Source: Ooceraea biroi (taxonomy: Eukaryota; Arthropoda; Insecta; Hymenoptera; Formicidae). From it: a stretch of DNA of 64,000 nucleotides. The notes under the pieces are model-generated. The model was given only the letters and a program-made list of their open reading frames with translations, was not told the origin of the DNA and searched no databases. How positions within the stretch are numbered: the stretch's first letter is position 1; each line of letters begins with the position of its first letter. The translations under genes and the position numbers were made by a program. The stretch covers positions 10,370,874 to 10,434,873 of the forward strand of contig NC_039512.1 in the NCBI RefSeq assembly GCF_003672135.1. The letters run 5' to 3'. Shown piece by piece: positions 25,300-37,605 of this stretch.

Positions 25300-26165
25300 G
25301 CATGGGATTATTAGATGTTGGAGGATACAGATTAGTCGAGGTTCGCTCTACTTGAACCACGTTGTCCATTTTGAAATACCTCCCCCTCCGGCTTTCTTCT
25401 CCAATTCGAACTATCTCGCGCTGCATCGCGACGTTTCGGAACAGCGCTCGGGCTCGTTTCGCGATCTTTAACTGCGTCCGCGCCTCACGCACGCCGATCA
25501 CCGATCGCGAGTGCCGAGTCGCGTGGGAGGGCGTCGCGGAGCATCGCGAAGCGCGAGATCGCGATCGAACGAGTTCGATATTCGTTCGATACTCGTGACC
25601 GTTGCCCTTTGCCACCCGCCAGTTTCCGAAAGATCGGCATTGCCTCGCGTTTTCGCGTTCTCGCACGTCGGCGCGAGGAATTCTTCGATCGAAAGAGTAC
25701 CGGAAACCGTGTCCCGTGCCGGACGATCGCCGTCGAGGCCCGCGATCGAACGTGAAATCCGTTGTCCGGCCATTCGTCCGACCTCACGCCGGTATCTCTC
25801 CCTTCGCTTCGTTCTGAATCCAGTAGAATTGCCGCCATCTTTTATCCTTTTTGCGCTTTTTACTTCGTCGTTGGCGAATTTCGCGTGGAGTGTCGAAATC
25901 GACAGCGGACAATCGGCGTGATAAGTACGCGATCGCGATTACTCCAGTGATTTTCAGCATTTCTTTCTGTGCGCTAGGTCGGGATTTCGGAAAGAATCGT
26001 GCGTCGCGAGACCGGCTGTGAACCGCGCGCGCGCGAGTGCACCGGGAGTGCCGAGATGAGTAACGGGCGATCAGCGATGATTATTGCGGGTATTATTGTC
26101 CGTTCATATTTACGCGAGTGAAAAAAGTGCAATGAAAGGAAATAAGTGAAAAAGTGCAGTGCTCA
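25300..26165 (+). promoter_or_regulatory. CpG-rich stretch, candidate promoter and 5' UTR
   Basis: This stretch is much richer in CG dinucleotides (GCGCGA, GATCGCGA and CGCGATC words) than the AT-rich intron around it. It leads directly to the 79-codon ORF at 26172. Its last part (26080-26165) turns A-rich, as 5' UTRs in insects often do. No TATA box or initiator can be named with confidence. The long open frames here on both strands result from the base composition. Confidence 0.35.
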
Positions 26166-26171
26166 CTCTAA

Positions 26172-26411
26172 ATGGATTACGGAAAGAATTCAGCGCTGGA
26201 AAGAAGCAACAACGGCGACTTTGGATCATCTACAACGGTGAATACATTCGATTATCACGTTCAATCGCATGCTTATCTTGCTCCCGATGATTCAACCGCG
26301 TCGTCGATATCGCAAATCATCCCCGATCTGCACGATTTTTTATATAATTTAGATATGAACGGCTCCTCTGATATTAACTCTATTTCGAATAATTTCGATT
26401 CAGTCGTATAG
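26172..26411 (+). CDS. Putative small protein, 79 aa, antisense inside neuroligin intron
   Basis: I do not recognise this protein. The start is ATG at 26172 with an in-frame TAA directly before it, so the N-terminus is fixed. The end is TAG at 26409-26411. Composition is rich in Ser, Asp and Asn, with few Lys or Arg after residue 20 and a patch SQIIPDLHDFLYNLDMN near the C-terminus. It has no signal peptide or membrane segment. Codons look like real coding sequence, with varied third positions and none of the repeat structure or Arg-rich bias of the neighbouring shadow frames. An acidic, Ser-rich chain with hydrophobic residues in FLYNLDM could be an activation-domain-like or binding segment (inference). 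A possible splice donor (AAG|GTAGAG) follows at about 26425, so it may instead be one exon of a longer transcript. Confidence 0.45.
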   Translation: MDYGKNSALERSNNGDFGSSTTVNTFDYHVQSHAYLAPDDSTASSISQIIPDLHDFLYNLDMNGSSDINSISNNFDSVV

Positions 26412-29400
26412 TATGCGTCGATAAGGTAGAGTACGTTTTTACCTTTTCCTCGCGAAGCGCGCCGTTATCGACCTGCTGCCCCTCCACTTTCATCATGTTA
26501 TCTTACAGTAAACGTTATTAATGTCTACACTTCCGTATACAGATCGATACAGCATCATCCCTCTTCCTCCCGCCAGCTACCCTTAATATTAATCATTATC
26601 TCGGTTTCGAGACATCCTCCTGCAAGAATGTCGATTCGCGAGATAGGAAGATCATGATCTCGACTTAAAGGAGATTTATTATCACTGGAAAAGCGCATTA
26701 TTATACATTGATGTTCGCATCATTAAATAGACGGGGACTGTTCGATTTCCAAGACCCTCGCGCTTTTCAATGCAATAGGGTTACGTTAATTGGTTTTTGA
26801 TACCCGCTGCGTGCATTGTTTCGATTGTATTTATCTTTTTTAATTATCGTGAGCATCGCGTGAATCCTTGAAATGTAAATGGGTGTAAATTCAGAGAAAC
26901 CTAAGGAGGGGTTGGGGCGAGAGCAACTCGCTCCCCATGCTTCAAAGTCGGTGCTCATCACTCTTCATCGTTCCTTTTGTCACCGAGACAGAAACGAAAG
27001 CCGTTGCTGTGGTAACCATTTTAACGTGTCTCCGAAACCACTAATAGCAATTTACCCAACGTGCACATCCAGGTAGTGCGTAATTAAGCTCTGCCTCTTC
27101 CCACGCCCCCTAGAGCCCATCCCTCCCCATTCACCGCGCGGGCGAGACACGAACAGGTTTTGCGGTTGCGAGGTGCGCGTGCGAGACAGGGCAGCGCGGT
27201 CGGAGGGAAAAGGAAGCAGTGGAGAGAGCATTAGCGGCATCATGGACCGGGCTCTTTCCCCCCGGTATGTCGTACCGGAGTCGTTATAACGCTGTTCCTT
27301 CCTCCAAGGAACCACAATGCCTCCTGCGAATTTCCAAATCCATCGGGATCACAACCCTCGAGCAACGCTCCGCGGTGGAATTCTCCGCGGTGAGTCGTCC
27401 TCGTCGAAGGGCTCATCGTCGTTGCAACAAAAGAGATGAGCGATATAGATATGGCGTGGGAGCGTGGTATTTTGCAAGTGTATGGAGCTCGTGGTAACTC
27501 AATTATATCCGACTAACAAAGGATCTAATCACTGGGTATCAAATTGCTTCAGAGATGGCTCTCCTTTGTGATGTATATAATAAGCACTAAAAGATGCAGT
27601 CTTCAAAAGCTTCTTAATGTTTCTTGATTTAAACGCGAAAGGAGTCAAGTATTTAATTTTATATTAAATACTATTATATGTATGCTAATATTTTTTGCTA
27701 TTTGTGTCTTGTTAACAAAATGTTTAGATTTGGACAATTTAATAGGATCTAACAAATAATTTGTTCTTACGTCGTCTATTGCACGCAACAGACATGTACA
27801 TGCCGCAAGCATTCACCGCAAGCTCCTTTCAACTCATGCGAAGCCGATTGCTGTCATTCTTGCTCGGTAAACGCTGTTAACGAGTGCACGGTGTAATTAG
27901 CGCATTGTTCATTCGTCTAAACTGAATTCGGGGAACGAGAAACGTGCCGCGAGATAACAGGAACTTTTAAGGGTCTGCCAATCTGTTGAAACGCGTGTTG
28001 AATCAGGGTTAAAAGTTTCGGGTCGTGGCGTAATTAACGGCATTTAGAGGTTTCGAAAACTTGTTGATAGGCGGCCGCGAGAGTTTCCAGCAAACTCTCA
28101 ATTATTTGCAATCTAAATAACAAACGCAAACCGCGACCGTAACTTGCGCGATGCATTGTTGATCCTTCGCGTGCCAACAGCTGGTTGTATCCGCAGTGAT
28201 TTCTCGCCACTCCTATCACGCGAGACGGGCTTGTTGTAGATGTCCGTTTCAACACGCATAGAAACGCGCGGAAAACCGCCAAGATTTAAAATTTAAAAGA
28301 TCCCGGTGTAGCTTTCAACGCTTTGCAATTCATACGAATTGTTTAAAGAGTGGAGCGAGTCCGTAATTGGTAAAGTCCACTTCATTTACAAGTTACGGGC
28401 TTAGCGCACAGCGCGCTCATATATCTTGAACCTTTTACATGTTAATTAAAAGTTCGGAGGGAACGCGATGAGCAAACCAAGTGACAGCTGCGCGGAAAGG
28501 CGTTGATCGCATTATGCAACGTGGATTATTACGCAATATGCATGTATTGCGAGTCTGTAGATTGTCGCGACACTTTAGGCTGTTTCCTGTGGAGTTAATT
28601 CTGCCGTATTCTCTCTCATTTTGCATTATCATCTCTCGTATCCTTATTGTACATTAATCTTGTACCATTTATCGATTCGCTATTTCTTCTTTTTCCGTTC
28701 AACGTCTACGTCATTTAACTATTCTTCCCTTCTTCCCTTCCTTTCGTCTATCTCGTCTATTATGCACGTGAAAGAGAAAGGGAGAAAGGGAAGGAGCGAG
28801 GAAAGTCTAACCACAGATCTTACCTGTTGCAACGCGAGCTTTCAGTTCTCAAGAACGTGACGTAGAACTTTGATATACAGGACATTAAAGAATGCGTACA
28901 ACAAAATCCATGTTCTCGGAACAAGGTAAACGTAGCATGAATTATCAAAGTTCCTTCCTTCAAAGTCTTCAAGATCTTTCCGTCACGCCCGATTCCATAA
29001 ATTCAGATAAACGCAACACCGAATTCCTCGAGAATTTCCAATTAATCGTGATGTGAAATTCTCGAAACTTCTTGTTTCGTAAACCTGGAAAGATGACGAG
29101 AAATCAAAAAGATTTCTTGTAAAGACTAGACAATGCACCTTGAAAAAAGGAACACAGACTATGTAAAAACGACTGTGCAGAACTTCTTTCTCGGATTTTA
29201 AAAAAACGTCATTAAAAAACGGGGACTCTTTGCTCTGTATCATTTTCATTTCTCTTTTCCCTCGAATTCGATCATGAAGGAGTGAAGATAGCGGTTAACG
29301 AGCTGGTCAGTTTTACATTTATGAATCTTGAGTTCTACCGCTTCTTGGGATTACGGAGAGGAGGGGAATTAGAATGCATGGATGCTGCTGCGGGGGTTTT

Positions 29401-32400
29401 AGCCGTAGACCAGAGAAGCATTAAGAGCAGCTTCGACGGCGCGTTACCGCGTATGTCTGCATTATGTGGAGTTTACCCGCGGATTACGACAGTAAAGTAC
29501 GGCGGCGGTATAGTTCAAGGGGGGAGTAAAGGTGAGCGGGAGGGCGGAAATGCATCGGTCCAATGTTTGCGATTGCCGCATTCGCGGTTATTGGACGGTC
29601 GTACTGTTTAGTCCTCGACGATTATGCTAAATTATTGTTTACACCATCCGCGCGCCATATTCATCCGTTTCCCTGCGGCCATGCGAACCGATAGTTACGA
29701 ACGTTACACCTGTTACAACTGCCCAGAAGAACCGGGACATATTAATTAATTTGCACGTGCCGCTGGCTTCATTAATTAATCTGCCCTGACGCGGCTCTGA
29801 CTGAAGAACCTTGAATCTTCGCTTGAATTTTCCTTCGTTCAATTTTTTACCGTTATTTATTATTAGGATACTGTCTGTTATTAATAAACATGTCATCTAG
29901 TTTGGAACAATGTGATCTAAACTGCTGCAATAAACGTTTGACAAAGTGCCAGCTCATGTAATTGTTGGAAGGTTAAAAATGGAATCTTAATTAAGATGTT
30001 AAACTTTCTGTTCAATCTTGCATATCGAAACCGACTGTTTCATGTACCGACGCGTTCATCATCGGCTTCCGGCGATGCTGATTAAACCTCAAAGTCATTC
30101 CAAAAGATATATATCGGTACAGGATGCGAGTTCAGGTGAGCAGAAGGGATAATCCCGCGGAGTTAGTGTCAGTCAAGCCTGAATTACGACGTGTGATGAT
30201 ATGGACGGTTCTATTTGCTGTAAAATTATGATAAACTGTGCCGCGCGCGCTACCCGGTAATAAATACGTGATCGATGACCGTCGTTATTTCCACATTCGT
30301 ACCATTACATATAACACGGCAAGTAATCCGAAGTTATTAAAATAACGAGCACGAACAACAGAAATGTATTTAGCTTACAAGAAAAATGTTTATGTGCGTA
30401 TTACATTAATTCTACACGATCTTTCGGAAAAATATCAGAACATTGAAATCTTCTCAAAAATTCAGAAACGAAAGTCTGAGAATAGAATAGATTGGTGTCG
30501 CACGAGTCTGAAGTATCAAAAAAATCCAATTCAAAGGTCGTCAACTTCTTCGAGATCTTTGCTCGAAGGCGCATTGGAGTGACTTCTTAAAGGTCTTCTT
30601 GCATGCGAATGCACTTCGTTTAGGGGAAAAAGGCGGGTAATCAGGGCAGCACGTAATGGCTCCGGGCATTATACGTCCCGACACTAATTGCGAAGTGCAA
30701 AATATCGATTGCAGTTTACGCGGCTGTTATGGACAGGTAGCACTCGCAGCGATATCTATCGTATCATCTCGAAGTAGATTTACGGCATTTAATCACTCGT
30801 ATTTAATCGCGATTAGCGCGCGGAATTACACGTCGGCGGGATTACACGTCGAATTACGGTGTGACGTGCGTTCTGAGCATTTTTATAACACAGTGTCGAT
30901 GGAAACGGCACGCCGTATACCGTTGACTGGCGTTAAAGCCAATATGGCGGAATGCGACAGCGGGAAAGGTATAAAGGATTAAGTGACACGCTAATCTAAA
31001 TTGTGTTTGTACGTAAGCCCGACAGATTGGCCGGCGGTAGCAATTTTGGCATTCTAAATTGCGGCCATGTCGATGGATTACAAGGGTCGGTATATTGTCA
31101 TATATTATCAATGAACTGCGTGTTACCGCCGCCATTTCGATCATTACCGAAATGGTGCGGCGCTGCCGGCACGAGAGATCAATAGACAATCAATGCTCAT
31201 CTCTCGGCTTCATATTATAGATGATTGGATTTTTCCCTACCGCACGCGCAATTCCCTTTAATTAATGACGATAGCTCGATTTCGCTCATTTATTATTGAT
31301 AATTAGCGATATATTCGGCAGCGGCGATATATTTTTGCTATAATTCAGGCGCACGATGGCGCTTCAGGCCGGCAGATTACGTTCTATTTAAACGATTACG
31401 AAACGACATAGCTGCTCGGTTCCTGCTGTAATCAATCCGCTGTCAGATTATGTCGGCAGGCTTTTGCCTAGCGTAGAACGGTTTAATACAGACGCGATTT
31501 ATGCCAATCTGCGACGATATACCGAATTTGCCGTTACGCCGGCTATGTATCACGTGACGCCGCGCTTATTGCGGATGTCGCGAAAGAAGCTGCTTGAAGC
31601 GATTGCGAATACCCCCGGCACGAACCCGGGTAAACTCGCGTTAATGAAAAGACGCTTGCGCAAGCGCACGGGAGTGCCGCAATTTCCTCGCGTTTACGTG
31701 ATTAAATTCTCAGTACAGCCGACAATTGCACCGTGGTCTTCTACGCGTTCCTCGGAACCTCCCGGTAGATCCGTGGAACGTGGCGGATGGAGCAACCGTT
31801 TCGCCATTGTGTGCGTGAGGCAACTCCTCACCAATAATGGAAATGGAGAGGGCATTCGAGTGGAGATTGCCAGTGGTAGATTGGTCTGACATCGTACAAA
31901 GCTCCGTAAAGAGACAACGCCGAGTATCTATATAGATTGCGATCCGCTTTTTTCTCTGCACAGAGCGGTCTCCATCTTCTCAAAGCGAAACGTCTTGATC
32001 TTCCCCAAGAAGAGGGATGCTGTGCTCTCGGTCGGGTTGAATCTTTCACGAGCGCGACTCGGGATACGCGAGTTCTTGTATCGTCGAGTCCCGAGGTCGC
32101 TAAATAGCTGGTTTACCAGATCGTCGAATTAACAAATCTATAACTATGAGACTTCGGATTTTCAAGTGTCTCGAAGTACGTTGAAACTCGGCGGAAGTTT
32201 GTCGTTATATTTTATACACTTCAATAACGCTTTTTGATTGATACATAAAATACGTTTATGTATCATGTATTTCACTTTGTATGGTTTCGCGAGTGTTAGT
32301 CTACCTTTGATTCTTTGATGTATCGTGGAGCCTGGCGTCTTCAGATCTGGGCAAACAAACGAATCCTTGCTGGTTGGTAGCAAGACTAGTCACGCGTGAC

Positions 32401-35400
32401 AGCAAGTAACTTCATTGTTTCAGGAAATGCAATTTCGCGGAAATAGCGCCGTGACATTCGGTAAACTAACAACCGCTGCAATCGATTCTTTTTTGCCGGA
32501 CAAGACGTTTCTCTATTAGTTTGTTCGGAAGTGTTTTCCTACTGGAGCTCCCACTGGGAGACGCTCCGTGTCCTCACGTGTCCGGAAACGGAACGTGTTC
32601 GATAGCGAGAATGTCAAACTTTATACAAAATTTGGAAGCTTCTTCTCTTCGCCAAGCTTCTTGTTCAGGAATCATTAATACGTCAACGATTTCAAGCTTT
32701 TTCGGGTATAGTTCCTAGCGTAACTCAGTTATAATTTGTATGATTATAATGAAAAATGACTATAATTAAAAAAAGTCGATTACGATTGACGCACATTGGA
32801 AGCTCATAGAATCTCGTTTTCATGGTTGTTTTAAATGAACTATAAATGGGTTTTGATTTAACCAAAAGCGAACATCGTTGAAAAATCGCCAGAAACTGGC
32901 GTTTAATAAAAACGTTCGATAAAGCACAATTGAGTTGGCATTTGCCAAAGGTCTATAAAATTGATAACTCGCGTACGCGTGTTTTGTAAATAATTGAAAG
33001 TATTCGTAATTGTAAAAGTACCTCGGTAAAGTAATAAATAATTATTCGGGCCTTTGAGAATTCACCCGTGACATAGAGCGAGAAAAGTGAGGGCGCGTTA
33101 AATTTGTGGGAATCATTTTGCCGGTATTCTCTCTCTCCCTTCCTCTCTCTTTCTCTTTCTCTTCTGCCTCACCGCTTGCAAATTTGTTTTTTACGCACAT
33201 GCATACACGCACGTACACAGCCGGCGCCACAACCTCGGCGGCCGATAAAATCCGTGATGAAACGGGGTTCAGAACGAAAACGCGTTTTTAATGTTTATTT
33301 TGAATCACCATTTGCTGTGCTCATTGGCCGAAATGAGCATTTGAGCGATGATTTATAATCCGAGCCGACGCGCGTGCAAAATGACGAGCTCGTTTTCATC
33401 TCTCGGGCATTTTTTCAAGACACGGGGGTGACCGCCCCCTTCCCTTTCTGCCGTTATTCGGCGTTTTAACGACAAAAAGAGACGATGGGCAGCGTTCAGG
33501 AAGTTCAGGCACCGAAAATTCAAGCACGCTCTAATCAGCCGTGGAGTTTGCCGCAGTCTACTTCCGATAGGATGCGATCGATGCGGAGACGGCGCGAATC
33601 GCATTTCTTGCATGCGGACAGATTTCTGTATAAGGTAAGGTAAGGAGGAGGGTAGGGAGGAAACCGCACGAAGTACTCGGGAGATCCTGTACATTGAAAG
33701 CTGTACACGTATCTATTCGACGGCAAGATACCGCAATGTGTTGCGGAGATGAGCCGCATATTCCGTTTCTATGGATTTGCCGACATCCGTCGACTTGCCG
33801 GCAACTACGAGCTAAACTACGAACTCCGAGACGCGTCACGTATTAACCAATCGGATCGGTCTGCGGTGTCAACGCGTCCTCCACCCCGTCGCCGCGTGTA
33901 ATACAATGCAAGTAATTTTGAGGGTTCGGGGTTCAGACGCGATCACGTACACACAGGAATTACGTGAGACAAACTACGTTACCCTGTGCGTGATCGCGCA
34001 CAGGATGTGTTTGCGCGTGACGTCTCCGCGCCATGCGCGCGACCCGGCGAGGTGTTGCGTCGGCAGCATAACGGAGAATTCGGAATCAATACGCTGGAAT
34101 TCCAACAATCAGTGCCGATTCGTACTACAGTATTAATATATATATTCTATATATATAACTAATGCGGCAACAAAAAAGAGCCGTTATATATATGCGAGGG
34201 ATTGTACGGACTTTCAACTTTAAAGCTTAAAAGCTTTATAGGAATTTCAAACATGCATGTTGACCATTTTTTTTATTAATCAGCTTCACCGAGCTCGTTT
34301 TTGTCGCTTAATTGATCGCGCGTGTCGTCATCATCATCGTGGTTGTTCATCTGATGTGTCAGTGACGTCACCCTCCGCATTTTTAATTTATTATGAATGA
34401 TACATTTTTTTATTCCAAGTGAAATTTCGGATAACGTTAAATCCATTGAGACTTCCCATTTTCTTTATGCAATGTTTCTTCATCGTGAGCGCTATGCACT
34501 TGATATGAGCTGCACGTGCAAATTTCTCGTAAAAACCTTTATTGGAACGCCCTACGCGCGCAGCGTGTGTCCTGTGTACGGGACGCGTCTGCCTGTTTCC
34601 GAACACACGCCACGTGCGTGTCGATACACATTGTCCCAGACACACCCTCTTGCAGGAGTTAAGCCACGTGAGAGGGAGGTCTCTCTCTCTCTCTTTCTCT
34701 ACCGCGAAACTACAAAGTTATTGGCGACATATGCGAAAGTTCGTTTAACCCCTTCGTCCCTCCGATGAATATGCAAAAGCAGCACCAAAACGAGCCGACG
34801 ATGTTCCCGTACGCTCGTTGCCGCTTCGAGCGACGTGAAATCCGCTTCGCTGATGCGTCGTCGTTTCAGGCAAGGCAGATCGATGTCCCGGATCTTTTGA
34901 ACGTGAAGCGAATCGTTAGCTGGAGATGCGTTATGTGTATTACGTGTGATGTTATAGAACGATTTCATTCGCTGCAATCAACGGTTATTCCTGACAAATA
35001 ATATCTTGCAAATATTTACTGAGCAGAATTGCAGTGGAATCTAGAAATGTGGTTTGGTTGAACAATATTGTCTCGAGCAGATGTACAATTGTTTAAATAA
35101 GTTATATAATTATTGTGACAAGTTCTTTATTGATTTAATTACGATTAACTGATCAACCACGTTGACACAATTTTAACACATTAACACGTAATTTGTTTAA
35201 TTGTGATGTGGTAATTGCTTGGACAAGACTGACTGTCATTTTAATTTAATACTTTTTTCAGTATACTATATATACTATATATAATTTATTTTGTTAGTCT
35301 TTGGGGCTTTCGAGTAATATTCATGTAGGCTTTTGACGTAATTGATGTAAAATTGACAAGTGAATTTTAGGTTTTTAAACTTTTAAGTTGTCAAGATAGT

Positions 35401-37450
35401 TCAAATTAACAAATGTAGACTGGTAGATGTCTCAGGCCCTTGGACATAATGAAAAGCTTTACGGAAATTAAGATTAAAATCAAGACAATTCTAAGGAATA
35501 TACTTCTGCCTCTGAACAAACCCTTGGCTCTTGGTTGATTTTGTGCTGGAAGAATAACGACGCAAATTTTCTGGTTCGAGATTCTCAGTTATTTTTGGAA
35601 AGACAGACATTAGATATCTAAATTAAATATTATTTCTACTCTGGGAAAAGCTCAGCACTGTGTCCTTGCGAAAGAAGTTCGCGCTGGGCAGGCACGTTCC
35701 ATTTCCCTTCGTCTCTGAAGAGACACATCGGTACTGAAATAAAGACGAGGCCTTTACGAGCATCTTCATTGCATAAAATATTTTTCGTGTTCTCGTCGAT
35801 ATTCCATCTGCGGTCTCAAGAGTCACGTGTACACGCACACACGTGCTCATGTACATGCGTAACAACAGGAGAGGTAGCTCAGTGTGATAGTGTTACTGCA
35901 TAACAGTTATAGTGAGAGGTAAGAGAAAAAGAGATCTTGCAAGACCAACTCCAATTTTTCTGTAATCCTGGATGAGTCCTTTCTTGTGGATAATGCGCTT
36001 GGATGATACTTCCCGATCCTGAAAACTTTATCTGACTAGGATCTTGACAAATAAAAGTGCATTCCTATTCCTTAAATTCTTAAAACTTCAAGAAGTCCTG
36101 AATGTTGGAAATTTCACAATATCGAATAGCGGCAAAATAGCGAAAAATGCCATTAATTCAGACAAGTAATAAATTTATGCAGTTTGCGTTATCTGATTCT
36201 CGATAATTCAATTATTGATTATTGTTCGTTAGCAATAAACGGAGTTTAAGAATGCAAAAGCATATTTATTTATATTTTGCAGTAACAGATTGTCAATAAG
36301 AGTGGAGTTTTGCCAAACAAGCGTGCTATTGATCGTGAACTGGGGAGAATTTATGTTTGTGCTTATGAATATTTCATACATATTTTTTGAATATTTATCG
36401 GTGCAGTTTTTTTATGGCATTACTAATAGGCATGGTACGCATATGTGTGAGGAATATGCATGGTACGCGTATTCGGGGGGAGTGAAATATTTCTTAAATT
36501 TTCGAATATTGTGCACAGAAGTGATATTAAAATTGTAAAATAAACGGTGGGAGTAATGTTTGCAATCTTTCTCTACAAAATGTTGCTTCATCTCATCTTT
36601 TTTTATTCCATCTTTAATTAAAAGACGTCTCGCTTTTCCTTAATTAATAATATGATATTTCATTATCCTTAAGACGTTTAATTACATCAATATGTACAAT
36701 GATGCTCTATTGAGCATCATAAATATATATACCTAACTTTTGCATGTAAGATGAAAATTCTAGCAGTATAAACTGCATTTATAAATGCTGCTAGCGAAGC
36801 GTGACCTCGTCTTTTCCCATTCTCTACGATTATCATATTTCGCGACACATTTAGTCATTCGTTTTGTAGAGAGATACCGTTTTCGGTCTTCGTTGGTTAT
36901 TTCCCGAAATTACATACGGCCGCACGAATAAAACTGCCATAAAACTTCGAGTGTGTGCGTGAAAAATATTTTCGCTTTAATCTGTCCGCCAGGCGTCGCC
37001 AGTTGCCTTCATTGGTGACCGCCATTACGCGTCTGCTACTTCTACCTTCCTCGTCCCCTAGCAGAAACGGACTTCCTGCACGGCTCATTCATGAATATGG
37101 AAAATTAGACTTTTCAATGTCTCTTTTTGCATCGCAAATTGATTCCGCAAGTGGTGCGTTGCGGAACGTTGCGGTTAATTCAAAGAAAAAAGGACGGATT
37201 TCCAAGACACTCGTGGGTGGGCATTAAAATTCGCTTTTGAAGCAGATATGAGCAAGCGGGTCACAGAAAAACACTCGGTAATCCTGCCCCACAACGAAGT
37301 TGCCATTTGCAACACTCTTGCGATCATTGTATCGTTAGATTATTAAAATTCAAGCTTTAGTGACCTAATTGTTCTGTTTTTGAACTAAAGTCTTTGAATT
37401 AAGTTCCATTAATTCTTTTCTTAGACTATACGATATTTTTTATAACTTAC
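26412..37450. other. Intron DNA (24.8-kb neuroligin intron), no further gene supported
   Basis: This stretch contains CT-rich tracts (33126-33170 and 34680-34700), AT runs (34135-34160 and 35265-35285) and CpG-rich patches (27100-27450 and 30650-31900). A 142-codon TTG-start frame at 31464-31889 (plus) is the most coding-like, but it has no recognised domain. A 9-bp hairpin ATGATGCTC/GAGCATCAT lies at 36699-36720. Confidence 0.55.
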
Positions 37451-37605
37451 CCGGTCTTCGCAAAGTTTGCAAAATACTGCATGATACTCTCCGAGAGCGC
37501 CATTTCCAGTCTCGTGTAGTTTTTTGGAAAATGACCAAATCCCTCGACCCACAATGGCGCCCCGAAGACGAACGGAAGTTCTTCGCCGTGCACCGAGCCC
37601 ATCTT
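37451..37605 (-). CDS. Nlg: Neuroligin exon with HGEELPFVFG motif
   Basis: This 155-bp exon is bounded by acceptor TTTTACAG and donor GG|GTAAGT. It opens in phase 0 with KMGSVHGEELPFVFGAPL, continues through GFGHFPKNYTRLEMALSES, and ends QYFANFAKTG with the last Gly split (phase 2). The HGEELPFVFG motif aligns with the region of the catalytic His in acetylcholinesterase. The His is kept although the nucleophile is lost elsewhere. KNYT is a potential N-glycosylation site. Upstream lies a 13.3-kb intron and downstream a 24.8-kb intron. Confidence 0.95.

Noticed and set aside
25265..25921. Several 90-136-codon ORFs on both strands
   Set aside because: These are a composition effect of GATCGCGA-rich DNA, and they overlap one another in opposite strands and frames.
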